Of a stretch of DNA of 64,000 bases, positions 14,701-29,700 are shown piece after piece. The position numbers and the translations under genes are program-made. Numbering within the stretch: the first letter of the stretch is position 1; each line of letters starts with the position of its first letter. The stretch lies in NCBI GenBank assembly GCA_026168455.1, contig CM047429.1:54815027-54879026 (forward strand), written 5' to 3'. This DNA is from Theocolax elegans. Lineage: Eukaryota > Arthropoda > Insecta > Hymenoptera > Cerocephalidae. The notes beneath the pieces were generated by a model. The model did not search any database and had not been told where the DNA came from. It saw only the letters and a program-made list of their open reading frames with translations.

Positions 14701-17700
14701 TTTAATTCATTTTGCCAAAGCAACGATATAGATATTTATTATCCTAGTATTAAAGCTATAATGCAATTTTTAACAGAACAGTATTATTCCGGTGCACAGT
14801 ATGGTACAGTAAATAGTATGAGATCTGCGATATCGTTTCTTTATAATAATGAAATATCAAATAACGCGGAATTAAATCGGTTACTTAAAGGGATTTACAG
14901 ATTGCGAACACCGCAGCCTAAATATACGCATACGTGGGATGTTAATATTGTTCTTAAAGAATTAGAAAAATGGCAACCTTTAAAAGATTTATCGTTGGAA
15001 AGATTGACACTTAAATTAGCTATGCTGATTGCACTGAGCACAGGGTTTCGAGTTCAATGCTTGGCGTTATTAAAAACAAATGATATTCGTTTAAATGAGA
15101 CAGGAATAGAATTAGTAATAACTGATTTAACAAAGACGTCTAGACCAGGCGCAGCACAACCGCGTGCATTTTTACCTATTTTTAATCAAAGACCTAATAT
15201 TTGTGCAGCAACTGTTATAATATATTATCTTGAGTATACTAAAGTAATTAGAGGGCAAAAGAAGGCTTTATTCTTAACTTATAAAAAACCACATGGTGCA
15301 GCTACGTCGCAAACCATTAGTAGGTGGTTAAAGACAGTTTTAGTACAATGTGGTGTAAATAAGCAATTCACAGCTCATTCTATAAGGCATGCTACAACTT
15401 CTAAAGCTTTTCAGAAAGGTCTTAATTTAGATGTAATAAAAAACGCAGCTGGCTGGTCAAAAGATTCTAAGATATTTTTTAAGTTTTATAATCGGCCTGT
15501 TAATGTAGAACATAATTTTGCGGAAACTGTTTGTAACAAAGATTAATTGAATTAATAGAAATACATAATTTCATGTTTATATGTTAAGATAATGTTATAT
15601 GTATAAATAAACTGAGTTCATAGTAAACATGAATAAGAATTGAGTTTAACTCTGAACATCTACATAGTAATCTCTGAAGAACAAGGAACGAAGGATAATT
15701 TATGTTTAATCGAACTTAAAAGTGAAGTTCGAACAAAATTATCCGAGTTCCTTGTTCGAAGAGATTACGAACCCTCCCGTTTCTGTGGATTATTTATTTT
15801 TCCCACCCTTTATAAAATCAAACTTTAAACAATAATGACGATTAGTGCGGAAACAACAGAGCGCTAGCGGAGAGGTGAGTTTCTTTTTGATTTCTCTGAA
15901 CATAGGCGACATTTAACCATGGAGTGCCGAAGGAAACAGTAGTACTACATAGTAATCTCTTCGAACAAGGAACTCGGATAATTTTGTTCGAACTTCACTT
16001 TTAAGTTCGATTAAACATAAATAAGCAGTTGCACCTGCAGTCATTCAATCAATCTTTAGCGCGCGATGAAGAATTATTTTTTTCATTTATACAATCGTAC
16101 AAGAATCTCCGTGTTTATAAAATTATACTTTTTTTTTCATGTCTAAGGAATGGTTTTTAATGAAATATCAAAATCAAATATAGTTGATATGTGCATGTAC
16201 AGTTAGATTACTATCTGCTGCAGTGTATAATGAGAAAATCGATGACACAGTAGCGTCAGCATAGCGCATTACATGTATGATATTATGCATGACTTCGATA
16301 GGTTTATTAGCCCCATGCATTAGAATGGAGTTTTATCGTTAAGCGTGCCAATACATCTTTTAATCGAACAACATTTGAATATTAAAAATTTGTCATATTC
16401 ACACCATAGTGCGAATTTTTAACTGTCAATCACGTTTGTATTTTGTATATAATGTGCATCGTCCGGACCGTAAGTGTACATGTATACGAAATACGAAAAT
16501 GAATACGAAAGATTCAGGTAGATGGAAAATTCAAGAAGTCGCGTAATTAGTTCCATACACAGCATTTTGATTTCGAGTTTACCTATTATAATTAGGAACG
16601 TCAAGCCGCTTGAAGTTGTCACACTCGCGCTCTCGCGTATATACGATGCATAGACGGGGCACACGCTCACGTGCAGGAGCCCACACACACACACAAAACA
16701 CGCACACGAAGGATACGTGAGTTTCACTGTGTTAAATTGTTCATCTGTGAACTGCCTTCATGCGCGCAATGTAGAATTAACTTTGTGTTATGTTTCTAAT
16801 TGTTATAATTACGCGCTATATTAGGACAATAGTTACAACCTTTTTTTTTTTCGTCACAGGTAACGCACTCGGTGTATAGAAGTTATTGCAGTTTGTAATC
16901 TCGTTATGTCGTTATAATATTATATCGCTTTGAAAACTATATGTATAATTTATATCTCCTAATACGCGGTTTTATCTTTAATGAATTGCTGTACGCGAAA
17001 ATTTTAGGAATTTCACCTTTGACGGGCCTGTGTGCATAGATATCCATGTATACCTATAAACAGTCATTTGAATTTCTATATAATTTTATAACAATGTTCC
17101 GTGCGTGAATGGAATTAGTGGCAGGATTTTTGAAAAATTTCGTTTATGTACTTAAGTAATTTCAAGGAATTTCGAGTATTAGAATAATTAATATTATCAT
17201 TGGCGAGACTGGCTAACGCGTATATGTCCCGAAAATTTTGGGGAATTACGAGTGCGGTTCGGAGTCCAGTTTTTTTTCCATTAAAATTTCAAAAAGTCAT
17301 TCAATAATTTCTAAATCGTTCTATTAATTCTCTTTACGTAGAATAACGAACAACATTGATTGGGGAAAATATGTGCTTCGAAAATATCGATTACAATCGA
17401 GTAATATTAATATTGCCGTTTAGACATATGTAGGTACTTCAACTTATTTATAACTTTTACAAACGATAATTTATGCACATTTATTTGTCGGCTTCTTTTG
17501 ATAAATTAATTGATTTTTTTAAAATTACTTGATTGCAATTGTAATTTTAATGAATTGCAATTTATAAATATTTTTTATAATTTAAATATAATATTTATAA
17601 TTTAAAATAAAGAATGTTATGGTTTAATTTTACTTACGTAACGCAACTCGAAACATATTAATTTACATATTAATTATACATAGCTATACTATACAAAATT

Positions 17701-20700
17701 ATATTATGGATAATGAAATAAGTATTAAAATATTATATGTATCCTTTAAAAAAAATATGGGCCTAAAAATAAAGCTAAAATAAAATCGATTTCATTGACT
17801 GTGCCGTGATCATGTGATCATTTAATATTTAAAAGGTTACAGCACGAAAATGCTTGAAGGTGCCCTAGTACTCGTATATGAGGAAATCCACAAAAATACT
17901 TCCAAATCGCGTACCCTAAAATCTTTATCTATAATACATATAAATGTGAAACAAAATTTGAACATGAAATAAAAAGCTTGTGACACACTTTTTTTTAAGT
18001 TTGAAGTTTTAAATAAAAAAATCGTAATATGCTATTAAAAAACACTTATAAATCTTATATAATCGTAATAAAAATTAAATTTCAAAACAACGATTTTGCA
18101 TTTTATTTTATCATATTTCTATTAAATGATATATTATTATTCTGCTTAAATAATAATTATGAGTAGTAAATCAAATATTTAGCGAGTTACTAAGCTATTT
18201 CATTCATAAAACCAAATAATTTATAAGTGTATTATTCATTATGTAATTATAATTTTAGTCACATTATCCTAAATATATATATATATAAATTGGCAACACT
18301 AGAGTGGAAAAATCGTGGTTTTTAGACAAAAGAATATTTTTCATTTCGGTGTAAAATATTAATTTTTACAAACTATCTCTTTCAATTATAATTTTAATTA
18401 TTTAGGTTTTACAGTCAAAATTAAACATAAGCTTATTCCCAAATATATAAAAGTATCCAACACCTAAATAATTACTTTAATAAATAGAACAAAATTTTGT
18501 ATATATTGGGGTATTGACTATAAGACCGATATAATTGGAATTGTAACTGAAATTTATGCAGGGAATAGGAAAGAATTGATTATTAATTATCTTTTTCAAT
18601 TTCAACAATTACTTCAAAATACCATTTATCATTGATCACAACAATCCAATTATCCTACTTTAAAATTATTAATTAGTTTTGTATGTTACGTCTTTATTAT
18701 GATTAGATAATTAATTTGTATAAATAATTTATTGGATTCTGCAGACGACACAGAATGAAATTTATTATAATATTACATTAAAAACTATTTGAATAAAAAA
18801 GGATTAGTTCAAAGATTATTTGTTTCAATATAATTATTATATAAATATTTACGCTTTTTTAAAAAAAAACAGCATTTTACGATTTTTTGATTTTAAAGTT
18901 CAAATTTAAAAAAAAGTTTGTCACAAGCCTTTTATTTCATGTTCAAATTTTGTTTCACATATTATATGTACTATAGATGAAGAAAAGTGAGGTCCGGAAG
19001 GTGTGCCTCAAAAAAAATGTTTTTCGATTTTAGGGCATGCGATTTGGAAGAATTTTTGTGGATTTCCTCATATACTTATATAAAATTAATGAATTAATTT
19101 ACATAAAATCTAATAATAAATTTAAATTTCTTTCCATTATATAGACTAGCTAGGTTAAAAAGATATTAACCATCATTTCTTTATCGTTTCACTCTAAAAT
19201 ATGCATTTGCTTTTAATGAATGAAATTACTATTACGATTGAAAAGATCTGCATACATCATTTTTAAGAGTGTACAGAACAATTTTGTAAGATGGAAAAAG
19301 TCACTGTACTCTCTCTTGTAATGACGAATGTATGAAATCACCATTCTAAACACAATAATCATGCGAATGACTAATGCTACATACGTAAATTATTTTTCTA
19401 AATAAACTGTTATTCGATCTACTTGGAACAAAGTAAATTCTTATCGATATAAAATATATCGTAATAATTTTTAAATACGTATTTGTACAAATAAATAAAC
19501 AGTAATAAATAATTTATAATCAATTGATTTCGAAACTTTATAACTCTCCGTATCTTTGCGTAATATAATTAAATAATGGAAATAAATGCATTATAAATGA
19601 ATAAAACTGTGACGATAATCAAATTCACCTAATTTATAAAAATAAATCTTTAATACAACGGTTTTAATAAAACGTCGAATGAACAAAAGTATTTAGTTAG
19701 ATTTAATGTAGAAAAACACAAAAAACTATTCTGATAAAATAAAAGCATTGAGACATTTAATTAAATTAACTGTTGTCGTATACAGTGTCTACACGCGAGA
19801 GTGAAGTGTGAAATTCATTCATTTGGAAATAGAAACGAATTCGATCGATATCAATTGTGCAATCTGAACAACTCTAAAAGAAATAGAAATACTTATTATT
19901 TTAACCGGTATACGTATACGTATATATATACACGTGTATATGCAATTGGTGACCAGTTACATCTCCCACATTTCTGAACTATACGTATTTTGATAATAGT
20001 CACGATGAAAGGTTCAATGTTCAACAACCTGAATCGCGACATTTTGCGAGAGTGTATACGTATAACGAACAGCCTATAATAATCGATTGCATTGCTGCTC
20101 GACTGACGATGGTTAACAAGCTATCATTCGAATTGTGTGTATAGTTTAACTTTTCGTCAACTTTACTCCACTGCATCTCGAGTTATCCCAATTTTTAATT
20201 TTCTTTTTTTACTTTCCGTATATCTTTACCCAAAAAATATATGTATAAGAGTTAAACGCGTATTATGTGCAGAAATTCTTTGTGTGCAATTTGTTTAACA
20301 TGTTCTCGACAATTCTTTATCGAAGAAAATAATAATACTCGACAATTAGAGTGAATTCTAAATGTATGCTTGGGATAACGTTAACACTAATCAAATATTT
20401 GACTATACGAATCAAAGTAACAATATCAGAAATTCAGTTAAGTTCAAACGAATATTTGAATAGTTATATCCCGAGAAAAATTGATGTTTAGAAATTAGGT
20501 GAATTGTCAGTTACAATTCGTTTAATTATAAAAATATTTGAATATACAATGACTACGCTGCAATAAAACATTGATTGATATACCTAAGTTTAAGTTAAAA
20601 CCATTTAATGTTATACTTTGTAGATTTATTTTTTTATTTACGCGCAATGTTATCATCGAATAAATAAATAAAGTAATAAACAAACTCATCAGTTGCATTA

Positions 20701-23700
20701 AATAATATATAGAACCGATATCTAAACTCTAATACCTATAATATTAACAGACAAGAGCTATCTATAGACATTTATAAAATACTCTTATATTTATATATTC
20801 ATTTAAAATTAAATTGACGAAATAATTTATATATAACAACCTTAATTCACGTAAAATAGAATAAACGAATAAAATAGTTAAATTCCGGAGATCTATAAAA
20901 ATGAATTTTACGTAACTACTGCACTTGTGACTAAATAAAGACATTTTCATTTTTTATTTATATAAATAAAAAATATACAGCTTTTCGCATAAAGAGCTTA
21001 TCTATATAGTGTACAGATACGTATACGTATTAACCAATAAAAACGAATGGTAAACGCTTGAATTAAAAGGTATTATTTTATTTTGCAACAGTCGTACATG
21101 GAATCGGTGCCCCAGGATTTACCAATCGGCAGGGAAGTGATGAGAGTCTCTGCTACGGACATCGATGACGGAAGAAACTCGGTTGTACGATACAGTATTA
21201 CGCCTAAGATACCCGAAGACGGTATTTACTTCAGGATCGACGTGAACACCGGTGTCATCTTTCTCAATCAAACCATAGACGTAAGTCTTATCTCATTATA
21301 ATGCTTCGGTTATATATAGGTCTGTGTGTATATATAGATGCTAAAAGGATGAGCGTCCGCGTAGTCACAAAGCACAAGACTAACGTTTAAACCCGATCAA
21401 TCAACTTCCTATTCTTTTAAACTATCTGCCTCAGTAATTACAAAAAGTTATATACTTGGGTTAACAAGACTTTCCTTATAATTATTTTAAATTCTTCAAA
21501 CAATTTATTTCAAAATATATATATTTATAACAAATATTCTGATATTATCATATTTTACGTATTTCAATTGTTAATGTCAAGGGATATGAAATTATTATTG
21601 AACAAAGTTTACTGGTTTTAATCGATCAGCGCGGCAAGCTCGTACTAATAATAAATCCTTTAGTCATCTATTTACCTACCCTTTGTAAATTTATTTTTTA
21701 TATAGTAATGTCAATGTCGTTAAATATAAGATTTTTGCTTACTTATTTATAAATATAATGATGTCCATTATTATTCATACATCGTTCAATAAAATAAAGA
21801 TAGATCTGAATAAATTGTTTTGTAACTACACGGAGAGAAATTTTGTATTAAAAATTACAAAATATTTACAAAGACTGACAAACTAAGAAAAATTACTATA
21901 GTTTATATTACAATTTAAAAAGTTATAGTAAATATTACAAGAATTATTGTAAATTGTATTATAATATATAGTAATTTTTACTAGAAAATATAGTAATTTC
22001 CCTAATTTGTCAATCTGTGTTTCATTTACTAGACACTATTGTAATTTTTAATCTAAACTTTTTCTCAGTGTACGTTCCGAAAAAAGGAAATGCTATAATC
22101 ACGCAATTTCTTTTATCGATGAACTTTAATTTAAGGACTTGTCTTTAGTATATTTTCGTTATAATAAAAAAGAAGTATATTCGAAAAGAGTTATAATGGA
22201 TAATATAAGAAATAAAATGAATCTAAAACGTACATGACGAGTATACAGGTGTTATTATTACATTAAATCAATTTATGTACAGTATATCGTGCAAAATTGG
22301 ATATATAGTTTAATATTATTAAAATAATTATGTTTCATACAGTTTAAACAAAACTATATTATAATAAGTACTCACTTGTAATTAGATACAGTATTAAACA
22401 TATATTAATATTTGCAATTAGTAAATGATAATGATGCTTTAAATATTTCACGTGTTTTTTAATAATAATACTTAATGATTAATCTCTTTATCAAGATGAT
22501 TAAGCTTGAATGAGTTCGTTTTTCACAAATGTAATAATATACACAATATTGTCAATGCGTTGATTATCATAATTAACGTATACAACTCGCTTTAATATCA
22601 TGTACCATTTTGATTATTCGAATGTAAGTAGCATTTTATATATACCTTCGGTCAATATTGAAATATTGAATATAAATTTATACGGAAAAATAATTTCGAA
22701 ATTTTTTTTATTTAAAAGGGTTAATTGAATGCACGTTAATAAAAGTAATTAATACTGCACGTTACAGTAAATATTAGTTTTATTTATTTTTAATTAATAT
22801 AAATAGTTTTTTTGCTGATATGTTGTTTTATTAATAAAATGATAAATCGATACGTTAGCCGATTAGATAAATAAATTGTTGTTAATTTACGTAATTAAAA
22901 ATAATGTAACGCCAATATTCATTCAATTTGAGTTGAATCCTTTTATGAACATTGATTATACGACCTATTTGTTTAAATTTTATAGCACAGATTTCTTCGT
23001 GCGTATTCGAATTGTGAGCGATTTTTATTTTCAAAGTTAATTCAAAATCATTGACATATGTAGCATAAGGCTATAAATAAAGTAGGATATGAAAATACGT
23101 TTGCCTAAGACAGTATTAGTTTAGGAAAAAGTTAATACCACGGATCAACTGAATTATATTTTTATGTTTAATAATAAAACGTACGCGTTGTTCGTGAATT
23201 TTCAGAAAAATCCCGGTTATAAGTTTAGTATGACAGCAATGGCGAAAGACCAAGGCGATGTACCGCTTTACAATGTCATCGATCTCGACATTCGTGTTGT
23301 GGAATCGCATAAGAAAGCTCCGACATTTTTCCTGAGTCCCCTCGAGCCGATCAAGCTTAAAGAAAATTTTAGTGATTACGAAGCTAGCATTGCCCGACTC
23401 GAAGCGCAATCAAATATCGACGAGAGTCCAGATTCTTCGGAAATATTTCTCTTTGAACTCGTTACTGGAAGAACCGAGCAAACAAACAAGGAGAATACTT
23501 TCAGGTGTGTTTCATTACTATTATTATATACCTATCCTAATATCTATAGAAATTTTTAAGCGACTGAGTGAGTGGGAAAGAGAGAGAGAGAGAGAGTAAG
23601 AGAAATAAAAGACTACCGAGGTATAAAAAAATTTCTGCTTGCCACACAAATTTACCGCTGCTTCAGCGAAATATATATCTATATCTATATATATATATTG

Positions 23701-26700
23701 TCTATCTTTCTCTACGAGAAGAAACATATTTTCTTTACTTTTTGGAGTAATGGGAGCTCTTAAAATGTCAATATGTGTACAAGAAAATGCTAGAGTATGT
23801 AGAATATTATTCCGTTGGCTATTTTTAAGTGTGTTCAAAATTATTGGCATATTCTTATAAAGTTCAAAACTTTCGAACGCATAGGCTCTCGAACTCGTTA
23901 AAAGGTTTATAAACTGCTAAGTGGCTGTAAAATCAATATAGAAGACTTTGCTGACGATGTGGCTAGATGATCAAAAAATCGTAAACACGTCACTATTTTT
24001 TAAATCCGTTAATATACTTGCTGAAAAATTAGATTTCAATGACTCGTATTTCATTTGTACAACATATTATCGACATTGCGTATAATTAGCGATTTTCTTA
24101 GATTGACATTGGTAAATTCTAATTTTATTTATGATTATATTTACGTACAAAACATGTACGTGTTAATACCGCGAAAAACTCGATTTTTTTTGTTGGTAAA
24201 ATATAAAGAGAGCGTAAAAATAATGAAAAAATTCAACAGATTGGAATCGAACAAGAACGTAGCCAATATCAAACTTGCCAAGGCTCTAGATTACGAGAGT
24301 AACACCGAGTATACGCTTATCGTGCGTGTGCAAAACAAATATCAGTTAGCCGCCGAAACGATGATATACATCGAGGTGGAGGATGTCAATGACAGTATTC
24401 CCGTTTTCCGTGAGATGAAAAAAGGAAGCGTCTTGGAAAATGAGCCTCCTGGTACAGCTGTCATGCAGGTCCGCGCTATCGACGCCGACGGTACCTCGGC
24501 TAACAATCAGGTATTGTAATTAATAGAAATATCTATACCCATTTATTTCCGATACTTTTTAAAAAATAATGTATTAAGAATTGATTTTGAAGTTAATGAT
24601 AATGTATATTTTTTAATCATTTTTTTACATTAATGAATAATATATTCAATTTGTCGATTATTTTCATCGCGAATGAATATTCACAAATTAGAAAAAAAAA
24701 AGTTGAAATTTGCACTAGTAACGTAAATTTAATGTGAAATGTCGAATGAAACTAAACATTACATTTAATTCCTTTATTGGAATCCAAAAGAGGATATAAA
24801 TCAAAAGCATATCCATAGATTAAAATTATTAACTTGAAATCTTAATAGTAATAACGTAAGATGGTATAATGGTATTAATAAATGAACGATTTCCCTTAAA
24901 ATGAATTATGTAAAGCACAATGTTTCACCTGGTCTTTTAAAAATAGGTCGAAATATTACGAGTAATAATTAAAAAAAATATGAAATCTTTTATGGTCTCA
25001 GGTGACATACGCTCTTGGTAACTACGAGGATTTATTTACGATTGATCGATACACCGGTAACATAACGACACTGACAACTTTCGACCGCGAAGTCGACTAC
25101 ACCTACACCGTGAAAGTGATAGCTACGGACAACTCACCGAGTTCTCTCTTCAAAACCGGTGAGCACAACAAGGGTGAGCAAAACTTCCGTATCGAGATCG
25201 CCGACAAGAACGACAATCCACCTCACTTTACTCAACGGGAGTACAAGGCCAACTCGATTCCTGAAGATGCTAACATCAATTCTTTAGTTACGGAAGTCAA
25301 AGCGATCGACGCTGATACTGCAAGTCCCGTCACTTACAGTATTCTCGATGGTAATGAAGGTGATAGTTTTTTCATGGAAAGGACAACTGGTGAAATTCGT
25401 GTTAAGCGTCCTTTGGACTACGAGAAAATAACTCAGTATAATTTGACGGTTCGAGCTTTCGATGGTGTTTTCGATGATACAGCATCAGTAAAAATCTTCA
25501 TTGAAAATGTCAATGACAATCAACCAGTCTTCGAAATTTTCAATAAAAATCCAGTTATAATGGAGGAGCATCTTTATGACAGTATGTATCTTTTTCCTAG
25601 TTATTTATTAATAACAATATTTTTTATTTTAATCGTGCTAAAGTGCAATATATATATAAGTATTAAAATTTAAATTATTCTGAGGATACAATATCGTTTC
25701 TGTTTGTATTTAAAATAATTAACGGGATGTTGGACCCAAATTACAGGAATCTGCACCTTTCAACCCAAAAATTATATCTAAAATATTGCATTAAAAATCT
25801 GAAAAAAAGTATACGGATAGTTGAAAACATAAGGAAGGGCTTGACGTTTTGATTTTTTAATGAAAAAACATTTGTAATTATTAGTCAAAAAAAGCATAAT
25901 CTTTCAACCCAAACATCGTGATTAAATTATGGATTTATTCATTTGTTTATAAAAAAAAGTACACAATGACCATTTTCTGGGTCCGACATCCCCTCAAGCC
26001 TTGTAAAGAAGGGCTCGAAAAGAATAAAAAGATCGCATACTGGACTTCAGTTTAGCGACAGATGCTGCTTCCGTTCAGCTGTCGATAGCTAAGCGCATTT
26101 TTTATTCGAGTCATCCTGGCATCATAATTGTCTCGTTAGGTAGACCTTGAGGTCTATGAAAAAATGTTATTTTTCCTTGATGTCAAGAATTTTAAGTTTC
26201 ATGGCATTATAATTTTTTACTAAATAATGAAATAACACTTTATATTTATTGGAAAATTACAATAATAAAGTTTAGATTTCACCATACTTTAATTTAACAA
26301 TAAATATTTTTTCAATAACATAAGCAATATAGTACTTCAATTTGCTCATCTTTATGATGTAGATATTTTTGTTTAAAAATGATTTAATTTAGTTCTGTTT
26401 CGTTTATATGCAATCGATGCAATTTTTAACTCAATCCTTAAAATCAGATTTTACAAATGTACCAATATGGTAAAATGTGAAAAGATTTTTAACAATAGGA
26501 ACATCGGAAAACAAATAACTGCACAAAATGGAAGTAACTTAATTTTTTATTTTCATTTTAGCGTGTATTACGACTGTGGTTGCTTACGATCCAGATATAC
26601 AGAATAGAAGCGCAGATCAACATATAGTCTATTCTATTTTGAGGAGTGAACATAAGCCATTGATCGGTATAGATAAGAATGGCTGCATGGTGCTGAAAAA

Positions 26701-29700
26701 ACCTTTGGATCGTGATCCACCACATGGTTATCCAGTTTGGACAGTAAGCATGTTTTCATTATTAATGTTATATTTATTTATTAAGAGATTACAAGCATAC
26801 AGTTATATGAAGTAAAGTTTAAAAAAGTTTTATTTTAAATACCAATATTATTTTTGTGTGGGAATATATAAAACACACACACACACACACGTGTTTACTT
26901 TATTCTAAAATATGTTGGATAAATAATAACCTAAGTATTTATCGAAAAATTTGTATAGATCATCGTGATCGCGCAAGATGATGACGCTGGTCAAAACTCC
27001 CTTCGAAATGTCGAATCTGTCAACATTACTCTTACTGACATCAACGATAATGCGCCATTCCTCGACATGCCGTATCCGGTAATCTGGTACGAAAATCAGG
27101 ATCCGGGCAATATCACGCAACTGAAAGCACGAGACTATGATTCGGATGAGAACGGAGCACCCTTCACTTATCGCATCGATCTCTCGGCCGACTTGACCAT
27201 TCTCAGCAAGTTTGAAATTCGTGGTAACGAATTGTATGCAAGAGTTCGTTTCGATCGAGAGGAGCGCAAAAGCTACGACATTCCAGTAGCCATCACGGAT
27301 CATGGTGAACCACCGCTGACTGGAATTTCGAAATTGACTGTCATTATTGGTGACAAAAACGACAATGCTATGAGAGACGGTTCAAGTGCGATTTTCGTTT
27401 ACAATTATAATGGAGAGTCTCCGGATGTTGAAATTGGAAGAGTATATGTGGATGATCCTGATGATTGGGATTTAAATGATAAAAGTTTCTCTTGGTATCA
27501 AGATACTCCGGAGGGTGGATTTTTATTGGATGAAAGTACGGGCATGATAACGATGCTGGCTGGAACAAGAAATGGGACGTTCCTGCTTAAATTTACAGTT
27601 ACAGAAGAAGGTAAGGAAGGAATTGCATTTTTTATTCTATTTATGTACCGTTACATACTTTGTGATTAATAGCTTAAACTATAATATAATACCAGTAATA
27701 TTAAAGAGTTGAATATTATTACATTTATAATACATTTGAAATTCATAAATTTTATTACGTTTATTCATATAATTACATTAATTTTCTATTATATTAAAAT
27801 GTTTAAATAATTATTATAAAATACTTTACATTAGCGATAAATTTAATTAAAAATATTAATGTAAAATAGAGAGTACAAAGTTTACTGCTCCGCTGAATTA
27901 GAAAATTAAAGTTTAAAATTAATTAAAATTATTATACAAGTGTTACAAATATTCGGTGAAATTCTTATTTATTCACGTTTTCTAAATTATTATTTCTTGT
28001 AGGCATTGAAATTCCACGACATATTGCGCAAGCGACAGTAAACGTAACTGTGAAAGAGATCCCGAAAGAAGCTGTGGTTAAATCAGGTTCCATACGTTTC
28101 CTCGGTATGAGCGCTGAAGAATTCGTAGCTCCTGATGAACTTGGTATTAGTAAGAAAGATATTCTTCAAGAGCGTCTTTCTTCAACATTTAACGTTTCTG
28201 TCGAAAATGTTGACGTAATTACGGTTCTTCACTCGCCGCACCATAACAAATCCGTCCTGGACGTGCGATTTTCTGCACACGGTAGTCCATATTACGCTCC
28301 TGAAAAACTTAATACATACGTTGAATTGCACTCGCAAATGATTGCGCGTGAAATGGGTGCAGATATTCTGCTCGTTAATATTGACGAGTGTCTCTTTGAA
28401 AAGGTATGAACAATATTTATTTACACTAAAAGATATTTTTAATCTGCTGGTTTAACATTATTTTATTAAATAAAATAAAAATTTAATTATTACAGATACA
28501 CTGCAACATATCCTGCCGTAGTTTTTTGAACATCAGCTCAACGCCTTACGTAGTATATACGAACACGAGCTCATTCGTAGGAGTAAGGGCGGTGGTCGAT
28601 CCACAGTGCATATGCCACGTGGTCGAGCCGATCGAGTGCCTCAATGGAGGAACACCCCTGGGCTCGAGATGTGAGTGCCCTCCGGGACTGGAGGGACCAA
28701 GATGCGAGTTGCTGTCTATCGGGTTCCATGGGGAGGGTTACGCTATTATGCCACCTACAGGACAGGCCTGTGATGATTCTTACCTCGGTAAAAATAAACG
28801 ATTTTTCATTTTCAATCTTCATCTTTTAGCCTTTATCTTATCACTTATTTATTCGCACCTCTCGTCATTTTTCAAGATTAAAGTGATTTTATTAGTTATC
28901 CAAATTTAAAATTTGCCTATCTTCTTTTATTTATTTATTTATTTTATCAAAATTTTAACAATATTTTGAGCATAACAAACTATTTTCATTTATAACTATG
29001 GTACCTAATAAATCTGGATGCATTTAGTTAAATCAATAATTTAAATTTTGTTGAGATATAAATAATTGAAAAAAAGACAATAGTTTCAAATATTCTCAAA
29101 CAAAATTATTAAATTGTGATTAATTATTTTATAGGATTAGAAATAACTCCACATACTAAAGATGGATTGATATTTTATTCCGGTCCAATGAGTTATTTAC
29201 CGAAGAAAGGAATTCAAGATTTTATGTCGCTTGAATTGCAAAATGGTAATCCTGTCCTATATGTTGATTATGGTCAAGGTACAATAATGCTTGACAGATC
29301 CGAAGTAAGCAAAGATAATGAAGTTGAGGAAAAAAAGTTATTTATCGCTGATGGAAGACCGCATAGAATTGATATTTATTGGACTAAAACGGTAAATTTA
29401 TAGAATAATTTATTACAATTCTTATATGTTCAGATATTATTAAAACATATTAATTATAAAAATTTAATTTATTTTTCAGTCTATTGAAATGAAAGTTGAT
29501 AATTGTGGATTGTCAAGCTGTATGAGATTAAAAGCACCCATTGGAACTAGCGAGTTTCTCAACGTTAATAGTCCATTACAAATAGGTGGATCTGTAACTA
29601 ATTTTGCTAGTTTAGGGCAAAAGTATAAATGGAATCATATACCTACTGAGAAAAGATTTGTTGGTTGCATTCGAAATTTAACGATTAACGGAAATGTAAG

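Larger units (their letters stand above)
11222..16022 (+). mobile_element. DIRS-type tyrosine-recombinase retrotransposon, apparently complete
   Basis: A 4.8-kb element in the sense direction of the host intron. It has inverted terminal repeats (11222-11380 and 15827-15983), a 39-base extension unique to the right end, and an internal complementary region (15660-15768) that joins the complements of both ends. There is no target duplication; both ends share the trinucleotide AAT, as expected for recombinase-mediated insertion from a circle. It encodes a gag-like protein with an intron, RT/RNase H with a C-terminal methyltransferase-like region, and a tyrosine recombinase. All three frames lack premature stops, so the copy is young. 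Confidence 0.95.

Noticed and set aside
15640..15828. 62-codon frame after the recombinase
   Set aside because: Lies across the internal complementary region, whose sequence is fixed by the element ends, so the frame is accidental.
26905..27303. 132-codon minus-strand frame
   Set aside because: Antisense to cadherin exon 9; no independent protein features.
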